Source: Tetradesmus obliquus (taxonomy: Eukaryota > Chlorophyta > Chlorophyceae > Sphaeropleales > Scenedesmaceae). From it: a DNA stretch of 64,000 bases. Below the pieces are notes generated by a model, which was given only the letters and a program-made list of their open reading frames with translations, made no database searches and was not told where the DNA came from. The DNA lies in contig CP126192.1 in NCBI GenBank assembly GCA_030272155.1, forward strand, positions 4,994,501-5,058,500, in the 5' to 3' direction. Below, piece by piece: positions 12,439 through 22,781 of this stretch. A program made the translations under genes and the position numbers. Positions within the stretch are counted from its first letter, which is position 1. The number at the start of each line of letters is the position of its first letter.

Positions 12439-13190
12439 GAGTGGCCAGAAGAGATTAATGCAGAGGAGGGAGCTGCGCGCTCCTCTGTCATTGGGGTGCT
12501 GTACAGCACATGTGTGCCAGGCAGGCGGGGAGTGTGCATGTTGCTGAACTATGCATGCACAGGCTGTGTACACATGTTTGTTTCATGGCCACCAGTTGTG
12601 CTACACGTGCGTGAAGCCCATGCCGTGAATTGTCGAAGAAACATGGAGTCCGTTGTCTGCAAGTTTTATCACTTGCACCTTGACTGCTTCTTTGAGAAGA
12701 TCTTTGACAAGAAGCAATAAACGTCCACTTCTGGGGTGCCAGCTGTTGGTACCTTGGTGTGGACTACCGGCAGTGTTCTCCACACAGCTGGGGTTCCTTT
12801 TCTGCCAATGAACTAGTTTTGCTCAGCAAAAATGCTGGCCTATCTTGGATGCTCGCAGCCTGATGCTGTTGTTGGGCTGTTGTGTAGAGTTGCTGCATCT
12901 CCAACGTGCAGTACTTGGTTGTACTGCTCTCGCTGGTGGTGCTGCAGGTTGCAAACCGGTGAACAGGGTTAACGTACATGCTTTGCTTTCTTCGCGTATT
13001 CACGCATGGTGAATTAGCACGTTGACGTGTTCACTGGCACCCTCAACCCCACCCAGGTGACAAGGATAACCCTTGAGTACAATTGGCTGCCGACCCTGCA
13101 AGTCGCATTGCCTTTCTGACGTTTAGTTGGGGCCTTTGAATTGTCCCTGCAGTTTGCCATACCTGCTGCTGGCCGGAAGCCCTTGTCAAG
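12439..13190. other. intergenic between channel and KAS1 genes
   Basis: This 750 bp follows the channel stop codon and precedes the KAS1 start codon on the same strand. No exon with a phase partner was found. It should contain the channel 3' untranslated region and the KAS1 promoter and leader. Confidence 0.5.
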
Positions 13191-16100
13191 ATGCAGACAC
13201 TGAACAGCAGGCGTGCGTTCTCCTCGTCTCGGGCAGCCACCCGCTCCCGTACAGGTATGTAGGCAGTGAAGAGCGCCGCGATCGGCTGCTGCTGCACACA
13301 CGCCTCCGAATTGCTTGATGTAACGCCTGTTCGAACTGAGTGCTGCCGGCCAACGCGTGCACGCTGGGCACTTTCTGTGTTCGCAGGTGCCGTCTCATGC
13401 AGGGCCTCCGCAGTGCGTGATCCATCCAAGCGCGTGGTGATCACTGGCATTGGCCTGTGCAGTGTCTTTGGAAACGACCCAGACACCTTCTATGACAGGT
13501 GGGCCACTGCCCTAGCGTTAGAGCAGGCACATTGTGTGCAAATGGTTAGCCTTGACGTCCTTGCATGGCCCTGCAATGGCCCTGGCCTGATGCAGCTCCC
13601 AGCAGTTGCCGCACAGTCAGCAGCAGCAGCACAGCAACTGATGCAGCCGCAGCTGACGTTGTGCAGACACAAACTCTGTATTCGCTTCAGATTAAGGGCA
13701 AGCCAGCTGTCACAAGAGTCAATGGATATTCATGGCACTTTGTTAGTACTAATGTACTGCTGCTGTTGCTGCTGTGCAGGCTGCTGGCTGGTGAGAGTGG
13801 CGTGCAGGCCATCGACCGCTTCGATGCTTCAGAGTTCCCCACCCGCTTTGCTGCACAGATCAAGAACTTTGACGATGAGGGGTGAGCAGCATGCAGCAGC
13901 AGGAGCAGCCGGCACGCGCTGTGTTGAACTTGCAGCACTAGTACTCCACAACACGCTTTCTGCGGCTGGTAAAAACATCAGTCACGGACGCGCACCACTT
14001 TGGACCCACTCCTGCTTTGCTCACATGCGTGCAAAGCAGCATCCTCTCCCAGCCTCATTTGTACTAGCAGCATGCGTCACCAGCAGCCCCTGCTCATCCC
14101 CTTAGCTGCACCTAACCAACCCTGCAAGCCCTCCTCCGCCATGCATCGCCACTCAAACACACACATGCACAACCCCACACTCACACACAACCCCACACTC
14201 ACACCCTCCTCTGCACCCGCTGCCAACTCAACACACACGCAGCCTCATCGACCGGAAGAACGCGCGCCGCTACGACGACTGCCTCAAGTACACCATGGTG
14301 TCAGGCAAGAAGGCCCTGGCAATGGCAGGCCTGGACAAGGAGGCCAATGCGTCTGCCTTCAGCCAGCTGGACCTCACCCGCTGCGGCGTGCTGGTGGGCA
14401 GCGGCATGGGAGGCCTGTCTGTGTTCCAGGACGGTGAGTGCTTCAGGATGCTGCAGCAGCTTGCATGATGCCATCTGCTTGCTGGAGGCTTTCTGCCGCT
14501 GCAACAGTTTGACTACCTAGCAGGATTGGGCTTGTACCTTGTAGGCGTAGTAGCATTGACAGACTGCGTGGGCAGCGGCATTGGAGAACTGTCTGTGTTC
14601 CAGGACGGTGAGTGCTTGGAGATGCTGCAGCAGCTCTAGTATCTAGCAAGGCTGGGCTTGAAATACGTAGGCGTAGTATTGACAGACGGCGTGGGCAGCG
14701 GCATGGGCAGCCTGTCTGTGTTCCAGGACGGTGAGGGCCTTGGGCGCGGCAAAACCTTAAAATGCAGCAACTGAAACACCTAGAGCAGGGCTGTGCATGT
14801 GCAAGGCATGCTGTTGACGGGTGGCGTGGGAAGTTGGGGAGCTTGTTGAGCAGCTGCAGTGCTGTGGCGGTGGCGAGTCTTGTCATCTCTGCGGGCAGTT
14901 GCGCCAGCCGTGCCTCGTGCCTGCCACCTGTGAGGCTGACAGCACTGCACCGCCCTGTCCAATCACACAACAGCGAAATGCTCGCTTGTGCTTGTGTGTC
15001 CAAGTCCTAGACTGGTCAGTCACTGTGAACTTTGCTTGTGAACTTCGCACCTGTGCAGGCGTGAAGAACCCGGTTGAGAAGGGCTTCAAAAAGATCAGCC
15101 CCTTCTTAGACATCATCATCAGATCTTGACTGAACACTCACTGTGAACTTCGCGCCTGTGCAGGTGTGAAGAACCTCGTTGAGAAGGGCTTCAAGAAGAT
15201 CAGCCCCTTCTTCATCCCCTACGCCATCACCAACATGGGCGGCGCGCTGCTGGCCATCGACACTGGCTTCATGGGCCCTAACTACTCCATCAGCACAGCG
15301 TGCGCAACCGCAAACTACGCATACGTGTCCGCAGCCAACCACATCAGGAACGGTGACGCAGACGTGATGGTAGTGGGCGGCAGTGAGGCGCCGATAATCC
15401 CGGTGGGCCTCGGCGGCTTTGTGGCGTGCCGCGCGCTGAGCACACGCAACGACGAGCCGCAGAAAGCCTCCAGGTATTATGCGGTGGCCGCTTTGGCAAA
15501 ACGCTGGCCAGGCTGGCAGCAGGCGGCATGGCTACTGTGATGTGTTGGGGGATCTGGCAGCGATGAGGCAGTGTGTGCTAGACACAGCACACCTGCTGCA
15601 TACGCTTTGCCAAAGAGAGGGACAATGCATGTGGATGTAGCCGCCACGCCTGACGCTCTAAGCCATGCGCTGCTGCTGCTGCTGCTGCAGGCCGTGGGAC
15701 GTGGACCGTGACGGCTTTGTGATGGGTGAGGGCGCTGGCGTGTTTGTGTTTGAGTCGCTGGAGCACGCGCAGAAGCGCGGCGCCAACATCATCGCAGGTG
15801 GGCGCAGGGCCAGCAGTGCTGCCAGGCATGACGCATGGCGCAGCGCAGCCTGCCTTCGAGGCACTCCACAGCAGTGCCGTATGCAGCTGCAGCAGCAAAG
15901 TGCCCTCAGCAGGCAGATGGTGTCGCGCAAGCTGCAGCAACAGAGAGCCCTCAGCAGGCAGATGGAGTAGCGCAAGCTGCAAGCAGCCGCAGCAACAGCT
16001 GTGGCTGCAGTGGCCACGGCAGCATGGGATGGGATGCAGCTGGCATGTAAGCGCAATCCTCACACTGCGTCCAACTGCACACCAAAGCTCAGCCCTGCCA

Positions 16101-17255
16101 GGCACTGTTTTTGCAGTGTCACACAACTGCTTAGACCTGATGCAATCACTCGGCTGATTGCATGCCGCGAAACCCCGCCGTGTGCCATATGCATGCTGTT
16201 GAACATATCCTCTTTGTGCTGCGCTATGCAGAGTACCTGGGTGGCGCTGTCACCTGCGATGCGCACCACATGACCGACCCTCGTGCTGATGGCCTGGGCG
16301 TGTCCACCTGCATCAACCTGGCGCTGAAGGACGCGGGCGTGGAGCGCGAGCAGATCAACTACATCAACGCACACGCCACCAGGTGGGGCTGCATGCAGCC
16401 GCCTGCTGTTCGCGCACCCTCTGTGCGGGGTTGTTTGAGTGCGTGTACGTGGCTCTGCAGAGGAAGGGCCAATCGGCTCAACTTCGGGGCTCTTGCAACC
16501 TGCGGTCTGCTTGTTATGTAGCTGCCACTTTTCAAATGTATCCTGCACTGCAGCACGCTGGTGGGCGACATCGCTGAGGTCAGGGCCGTCAAGAGGGTCT
16601 TCACTGTGTGTCACAACCTGCCCTGTACCTTAATGTTGTGGTGTTGTTCTCCAAAAAGACGAGTTTATCTGTGTACTGTGCCGCAGCACGCTGGTTGGCG
16701 ACATCGCTGAGGTCAAGGCCATCAAGAAGGTCCTCACCGACACCAGCAACATCAAGATGAACGCCACCAAGTCCATGATCGGGCACTGCCTGGGCGCGGC
16801 AGCCGGCATTGAGGCTGTTGCAGTGGTCAAGGCCATCACCAGCGGCTGGCTGCACCCCACGCTGAACCAGGACAACCTGGTGGAGGAAGTGGCAGGCATT
16901 GACACAGTGCCAGGGGAGAAGAAGCAGCACACGGTGCGTGCTGCGCTGTTTGATGGGGTTTGGGGTTGCTTATCAAGCAGCATATGTGTGGAAGTACTCG
17001 TGCGTGCGTGCATGCAAGTATGTTGGAGGTATGGCGCTGACCCTTGACACTCCTGCAGCTTCTGATGAAGGCGCAAGTGCTGCATTCAAACATGCACCTG
17101 CACAACGCTATTCCCGTTATTCTGCTCATGTGTGTGTATCATTCTGCAATCCGCTGCTTATCTTGTCCATGCTGCAGGTCACTGCCGCCATCTCCAACTC
17201 ATTTGGCTTTGGTGGCCACAACTCTGCAGTTGTGTTTGCACCATTCAAGCCCTGA
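13191..17255 (+). CDS. KAS1: plastid 3-oxoacyl-[acyl-carrier-protein] synthase I (KAS I)
   Basis: Nine exons join in phase: 13191-13254, 13387-13498, 13780-13881, 14243-14433, 15164-15473, 15691-15797, 16232-16382, 16687-16933 and 17178-17255, giving 453 residues. Residues 1-35 ([20 protein letters not shown]...) are a transit peptide. The mature enzyme begins [14 protein letters not shown] and matches plant KAS I along its whole length. The catalytic Cys203 lies in [10 protein letters not shown], His343 in INAHATS, and Lys374 and His379 in [13 protein letters not shown]; the C-terminal [10 protein letters not shown] is intact. It condenses malonyl-ACP with growing acyl-ACP (C4 to C16) in plastid fatty-acid synthesis. 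Introns 4 and 7 contain partial copies of the flanking exons, complete with splice sites. It is convergent with the CTR gene downstream. Confidence 0.96.
14517..14760 (+). repeat. two 123-bp tandem units carrying copies of KAS1 exon 4 end and donor
   Basis: The end of KAS1 exon 4 (GTGGGCAGCGGCATGGG...CAGGACG|GTGAG, from 14394) recurs at 14568 and 14691, 123 bp apart, inside intron 4. Each copy keeps the VGSG...SV-FQD coding block and the GTGAG donor. Shared flanking intron sequence (GTAGGCGTAGTA...TTGACAGA) shows that the two intronic units are tandem duplicates of each other. Confidence 0.9.
15019..15129 (+). repeat. copy of KAS1 exon 5 start with its 3' splice site; ends in stop
   Basis: The bases before and after the acceptor at 15058 repeat those at the true exon 5 acceptor (15163): CACTGTGAACTT..., then GTGCAG, then the codons for [15 protein letters not shown]. 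The copy diverges at about 15111. If it were spliced in the same phase it would meet TGA at 15127-15129, so it resembles a decoy or poison exon. Confidence 0.88.
15890..15985 (+). repeat. about 40-bp imperfect tandem repeat in KAS1 intron 6
   Basis: The phrase GCCCTCAGCAGGCAGATGG followed by a CGCAAGCTGCA motif occurs twice in a row in KAS1 intron 6. It has no similarity to the adjacent exons that I can see. Confidence 0.7.
16543..16612 (+). repeat. diverged copy of KAS1 exon 8 start with its 3' splice site
   Basis: About 60 bases from the acceptor at 16553 repeat the start of exon 8 (acceptor at 16686), with roughly six substitutions. The copied codons read [13 protein letters not shown]. 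The copy sits 133 bp upstream of the real exon, inside intron 7. Confidence 0.88.
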
Positions 17256-18047
17256 GCAGCAGCCCAGGCTGCACGGCCGGCAGGAAGGCAGGCTCGCATG
17301 CCTCAGCAGCAGCAGCAGCAGAGCACCAGCGGCGGCAGCACAGATCTGCTGTGCGTGGTGCAGCATCACAGCCGCGTTGCTGATGGCAGCTGTGGTGCGG
17401 GGTGAGGGACAGCTGAAAGCAGCAGGCAGCCTGCTGCAGTGCTATGTCAGCCAGCAGCGGCTGCTGCAGGCAGGGCTGCAGCGGGTCAGCGGCACTAGCC
17501 AGCCCGTTCCGGTGTGTTCAAGGGAGAAATTGTAGGCAACGCACATCGAGCATGATGCACGTGCTAGTGTATTTTCATTCATTGTTGGCGGGGTGTGGAG
17601 GGAGTGTTGCTGGCACACCTGGCAAGGCACGAATGGTCTTGCAGCAGGTGCTGCTGCGCAGAATATCGGCCGCCGCCCCTTGGTGTGCTTGGGCACATCA
17701 TACGCCCACGAATGTGAGTGCTTGTGTGACACATGCCACACATGACGGAGCAGCGTGGTTCGGTGTCATCATATGTTACAGTAACCAATGATCAAAGAAA
17801 ATACGATTTGGGGCACGTGCAAGGTCACAAGAGCTGCGCCATGCCATGAAGAGTGCAGTGACTACTACGCAGCCTGTCGAGCAGCACCATCATGCAAACC
17901 AACAAATGATGTGGTAGATCAAAAGGGCGGCGCAATCCATCTCTGTTGCCTGCTTGTGAACAACATCAAGCCAGTGCAATTGCTTTGGCTACACAAAATA
18001 CAAATACATTCTTTGCTGTGCATACGCACTCCACTGCCACAGCACTG
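17256..18047. other. intergenic between convergent KAS1 and CTR
   Basis: Both neighbouring genes end here, so this 790 bp should hold two 3' untranslated regions. Open frames on both strands lack splice partners. A minus-strand TGTAA (plus TTACA at about 17774-17778) could be the CTR poly(A) signal; the assignment is weak. Confidence 0.5.
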
Positions 18048-19176
18048 CTATGAAATGCCGACAGTTGTTTCGCAGCACGCATCCACGCGCGCCATCTCCA
18101 AGTGCCACGGCTTGTTGAAGAATAGGAAGTGGCCCAACCCCATGCCGGCCACTACTGACAGGAAATACCCAACATTGAACGACATCACAGCCAGCATCAG
18201 CATGTAGCCTGCAGGTCAGCAGCACAGCAGCAGCAGCAGCACACAGGGGTCAACTCATGGCCAGCACAGGCGCCACAGTGCCACGCCACGCTTGCCACTT
18301 GCTGCCGACAGCAGCGTTACCCACAGACTTAGGACAGCATGTAGCTATGCAACGTGCAGTTGCATTTTAAAAGCACGGGAAGTGCTAAACAATACTGCAC
18401 ATGACAGCTGTTAGCCAACATAGCTGTCTGCCGCATCTGCTGTGCAGGACACTACCACCTCGCAGCTGCTAACAACACACAGCCAGTGTGTACCAGTGTG
18501 TCTGTCCAGCCCAACCTTGCAGCTGCGCACCTGTTGTGATGTTGGCTGTGTACAGCAAGCTGTTTTGGACCCGCAGCTGCAACAGACTCTTCTCTTTGAA
18601 GCGCTCCGAGCCAGCTACTGCCACATAGCCGTGCGGCGCTGTGTGCGTGTTACTTTTTGCAAATGACACGCGCCAGCTGGCGAGTGCCTCATGCAGGATA
18701 GCAAAGCCGACGAGCAGCAAGCAGCTGCCAAGGTAGGGCAGCAGGCTTGTGGGGTGCCATGAGTGGAACCTGCAGCACGTAGGTTTGACGCCGCAGCAAG
18801 GTCAGGAGTTGACTCACAGGAAGTAGCAAGGGGCTGCACAGCGCGAGAATGCAGCTGGTGTCATATACGATCAAGAGGAAGAGAACACACACTGCTGTGT
18901 GCATGCGCTTCTATGTTCACTGCCTTGCTGCAGCACTGCTGCTGTTGCTCACCAAAGTATGGTGTCCACTGTCCACATGAACCACATAGGCATCATCATC
19001 ATGTTGTCGTGGCCCATGCCTGAGTGGTGGTGGCTGGCTTGATGGTGGTCGTGACTAGTTGGCTGGGGATGATGCTGTGTGTCAGCACTGCTGGTGCTGC
19101 TGCTGATGGATCGAACCAGAAGTAGCAGGGTTATGACGCTTGCAGCAATGATGCCGATGACAGACCGCTCATTCAT
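18048..19176 (-). CDS. CTR/COPT-family copper transporter
   Basis: Three exons join in phase: 18953-19176, 18531-18769 and 18048-18208, giving 207 residues. An N-terminal hydrophobic segment (about 7-21) is followed by a His- and Met-rich region (HHPQPTSHDHHQASHHH, then a GMGHDNMMMMPM cluster) that would bind copper before the first canonical helix. Exon 2 encodes that helix (SLLPYLGSCLLLVGFAIL) and the cytosolic loop. Exon 3 holds the M159xxxM163 motif of helix 2 (YMLMLAVMSFNVGYF) and the closely spaced Gly residues (AGMGLG) of helix 3 needed for tight helix packing. The family imports Cu(I) as a trimer. The C-terminus ends in a Cys-Cys pair rather than HCH. An extra N-terminal hydrophobic segment suggests a signal peptide or a fourth span. 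It lies 234 bp downstream of the epimerase-like gene on the same strand. Confidence 0.93.
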
Positions 19177-19410
19177 CTAGCAACCATGCACAGTGGTGTC
19201 GAGTCGATTCAATACGAGGGTGGGAAGACGTGTCGAAATGGAGCACAAAGCAAGGGCGAAACTTGCACGGCAGCTTCACAACTGCACAAATATGCGATGG
19301 CCAGGAGCAATAGCCACTGCAAGCAGTGCCTCGACAGCGCCAAAGCCTTGGGATGGCCACGAAGCAGAACCCTGGCTGGTGCCTGCCCAACTGCCTGACT
19401 GACAAAGTCC

Positions 19411-20310
19411 TCAATGCTGTGCCTGTGCTGCTGTACCCTGCTGACGCTGTGCGTGAATAAGAGCATCTTCCAGTTGAAGCTTGGCCCTGGCGTTCAAGTC
19501 ACAGGAGCAGACACATGCAGACGTGATGAAATTGGTCTCTGCCTGGTGACGAGGGTCATAGATGGAGCACGACCATGCAGACTGTACAGAAGGCGCAACA
19601 TGTGAAGCATCTCCAAGCTGGGTTTGGCAACGCCGGGGCCGCTGTACAGCATCTGCACACTGGAAAATTCCAAGTCATTCTCACATTGTGAACTGGTGCG
19701 ACACAACCCTGAGCTGGGTTTCTGTGTAGGTGCTGTCCATGCAGCATGCTGGCTCACCTCCAGCCGGTGTGTGCAGTGAACTTGGATGTGTCAGCAGTGA
19801 TACCCTGGCACGCCTCGTCACTAGGCAGCTCCTCGTTGGCCTGCAGCATGCACAGCATAGACCAGCACGATGGCAGCATTACATACGTGACATACAAGTG
19901 TTTAGCGCGTGTTGAGGCATAATCCACCAAATTGCTACCACAGCACACCAGCGTGAGACCATGATTGCGCTTGGCAAGATGCACAGGAAGTAGCTGTCCT
20001 GCAAACTCCTGCCAGCCAGTCCCTACCTGAGGTCCACCGCCAAACAGCTTGTGGCAGGCTTTCCATACATCACGCTGACTGTATGCACGCCCACTTCCCA
20101 CAATATACACAGTGGGAGGGTTTCTGGCTGCCCCCAATGCCGCTACAAAAGCAGCCGCCAGGTCAGAGGCGTGCAAGTACTCTTGCTTCCAGCAGGGCAA
20201 ACCAGCTGCAGGCCCCGCGCCAGCAGTAGCAGCTGCAGCATCAATGCTGCTTCTGCCAGCGGCAGCTTCAGCAGAGTCTGGCGGTACTGGCAGCTGAGCT
20301 TCATTGGGCC

Positions 20311-20381
<71 letters not shown>

Positions 20382-20703
20382 AAATGATGTAGCTGCAGAT
20401 CCTTCAAACCGCTTGCAGCGCTTGCAGCTGACCCCGCTGCTGCGGCAGCCGCCAGGCATTTGGAGACAGCGTCACTACCGCCGCTTGCTGTGCCTGTGCA
20501 GCAACAGGAGCAAGGTAGCAAGGCGCACGTAAATTCAAAGACAACATTGGCACCCGCGCAGCAGCGGTATCAATCAACCACAGCGCACGGGCCATCATTG
20601 CATGAATGTGAGCGTCACCCGCACACTGAACTGCCAGTAACAGCAGCTGTTGTGCAGTACTGCTGTGATGTGGCAAGCGTCATGCAGCTGTCTTGTTAAG
20701 TTA

Positions 20704-20741
<38 letters not shown>

Positions 20742-22095
20742 GCTGCTGGTGCATTCCACACACCTACTCCAGCGCTGGAGGGAGCTCCAAAGACAAAGCC
20801 ATGCCGCAGTATGGCGGCAGACAAGCTAGGTGTTGCAGCTGCATATGCCTGCACAGCCGCCTCAACAAGCTGCGCTGTATGGCCCTGCATGCTGGCCGGC
20901 TTGCAGCATGTGCTGTCTTCCGACACGGGTGTGTTGGAGTGCTGGCCATATACTGCAAGCGAGCTGGATACAAGCAGCTGCAGCAAAAGTGGAAAAAGCG
21001 CAAGAGGAAGGGGGAAACAGAGAGATAGCATAGGTGTCACTTAACTCGTGAGGAGCAGAAGAATGTGGTTGCTGAGTGATGCATTGTGTAGAGCTGAGCG
21101 TTGGTGCCCATGGACGGACGCTACAAGAGGGTCCTTTTCAGCAGCTGCAATTGCACTGCTATTGCTGTTGATGCTGCTAGTGCAGCTGACAGTAAGAATG
21201 CTTGATGTCCAGTGTGCACGAGCACAACTGCAGTTCTCGCGCAGCAGCACAGCCTGCGCTCTTGCGCTGATGCTGAGCGGTGCTGTCAGCTGCGTAGGGC
21301 CAGGCAAATCCATGCGCACCTTGCTGACAGTGCTGTTGCCAATAGCAGACAGCAGGCTCAGCACACGGCTGCTGGTACTGTCCAGGAATGCAAGCTTAGG
21401 CTCTGAATCGCCTACGGCAGCATAGGCAGGGAAGTGTACAGAAGGGAGCAGTTGTGAGAGGCATGACAGGCAAGCAGGTTGCTTATTGTTTCCAACACCT
21501 CATGGTGTATCCTGGAACACAATATGGCTGAAGTGCTGCAGCAAAAGCCTTGAAAGGGATGCTGCAGCTGCAGTACATACAGGTCTTCACGTGTGTTGCT
21601 TGCAGGAACGCCAAACGTATGAGCGGGCTCACCTGCTGCACTTCCTGCAAGCAGCACAACTGCATCCGGCTGTGCTGCTGCCAGCACATCTGCCAATTGC
21701 TGTGTGTTTTGCATATCGCACGACGCAAACTGCAAGCGGCCTGCAACACTGCTGCTGCCGGTGCTGCTGCTGCTGCTGCTGCTGGTGCTGCTGCTCTGCA
21801 GAGAGCTGTACAGCTTGTCAGTGCTGACGCCGCTAGATGCATAATCCAGCAGTGTTACTGCATGGCCTTCCTCCAGTAATGCAGTAGCCAGCACTACAGC
21901 TACAGTCCCTGCTCCAGAACTGATGAGCAGGCTCTGCTTGCCTGGCATGGGTAACAGCCGAGCAATGCTGCTGTCTCTGCTGCTGCCGCCACGATGTACA
22001 GCGTGCACCGTGCCGGCTCCGAAGTGCACGTTGTAGACAACAAAGCTGCTCAGCAGCCCAAAGAACAGGATGTTCCAGAACTCCTGCTGCAACAT
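19411..22095 (-). CDS. membrane-anchored NAD-epimerase-like protein, probably non-catalytic
   Basis: Exons 21633-22095, 21320-21411 and one from 20977 downwards join in phase; a further large exon ends at 20027, and the last (19411-19659) also follows in phase. The junction between exon 3 (donor near GTAGGTGTG, about 20780) and the next exon is not settled. The protein starts with a membrane anchor (FWNILFFGLLSSFVVYNV), then an extended-SDR fold: LLISSGAGTVAVVLATALLEEGH...LLDYASSG, LLVSSSLAVYG, ILRHGFVFG, YLHASDLAAAFVAAL and VYIVGSGRAYS. These match UDP-sugar epimerases in order. The nucleotide loop reads GAGTVA instead of GxxGxxG, and the expected YxxxK is M215QGHT219, so catalysis looks lost. 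A run of 23 Gln codons sits ahead of the C-terminal part. Location in the Golgi or another membrane is inference. Confidence 0.75.
20312..20380 (-). repeat. (CTG/CAG)23, coding poly-Gln
   Basis: Twenty-three uninterrupted CTG units on the plus strand read as CAG (Gln) in the epimerase-like gene. This is the longest pure triplet run in the window. Confidence 0.92.
20707..20740. repeat. CTG run in epimerase-like gene region
   Basis: About eleven CTG units lie just past the probable end of exon 3 of the epimerase-like gene. On the sense strand they read CAG close to the likely donor. Confidence 0.8.
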
Positions 22096-22781
22096 GGCTG
22101 CTGTTGTCGACCTCTTTTGCAAGGCAAGCGGGGCTGGACTGCCACAGGTCAAGCTGCACTGCGCTGGATGCACAGCAGCAGCAATGCTTGTCCCATAAGG
22201 CTTTCAGGCCTAAGGGCCAACCCGAGTGTCAGCATCAGCCAGTAACGCTGGTAGTCTATCTCAACATTGGCTTGGTGTGCCAATTGGCTGCAAGCCTATT
22301 GGAGAGCATGGACGTTGCTGTTGTTTGTATTGCCATGCACTGCCTTATCAAACCGTCAGCGTTTCGCACGATCGTCAGACTACATATAGTCGGTTGCATT
22401 CAAGTGCTTCCTTTGATGGAACTTCTGGAGCAATCGAAACACAACGGCCCCACCGAGACCCACGACTGCACCCTGATGCACTCTGAACACAGCGTTTGGG
22501 ACACCAAAAGGGCACAGCGCAGTCACAACTTTGTTAATAAATGCTGATAACATTGAGGATTTCAAAACTACTGTAATTCACGCGACGGAAAGCTGTAAGG
22601 TACTGCTGACGAACAGTACTGCTGCGCAACACCTGTCTGCCGCCAAAGACCCTCCAGCTCCCGCATTTGATTCAGCTTCTGCAATTAATTCAGTTCTCTC
22701 CTGTTTCTTGAGCTTGGCCGGCTGTCAGGGTGCACCTGCCAACATCAGCATACCTTGACTGGTGCAACGTGCAGAGCCAGC
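22096..22781. other. intergenic between divergent genes
   Basis: The epimerase-like gene starts leftward at 22095 and the hypothetical gene rightward at 22782. This 690 bp probably holds both promoters. I see no gene in it. Confidence 0.5.
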
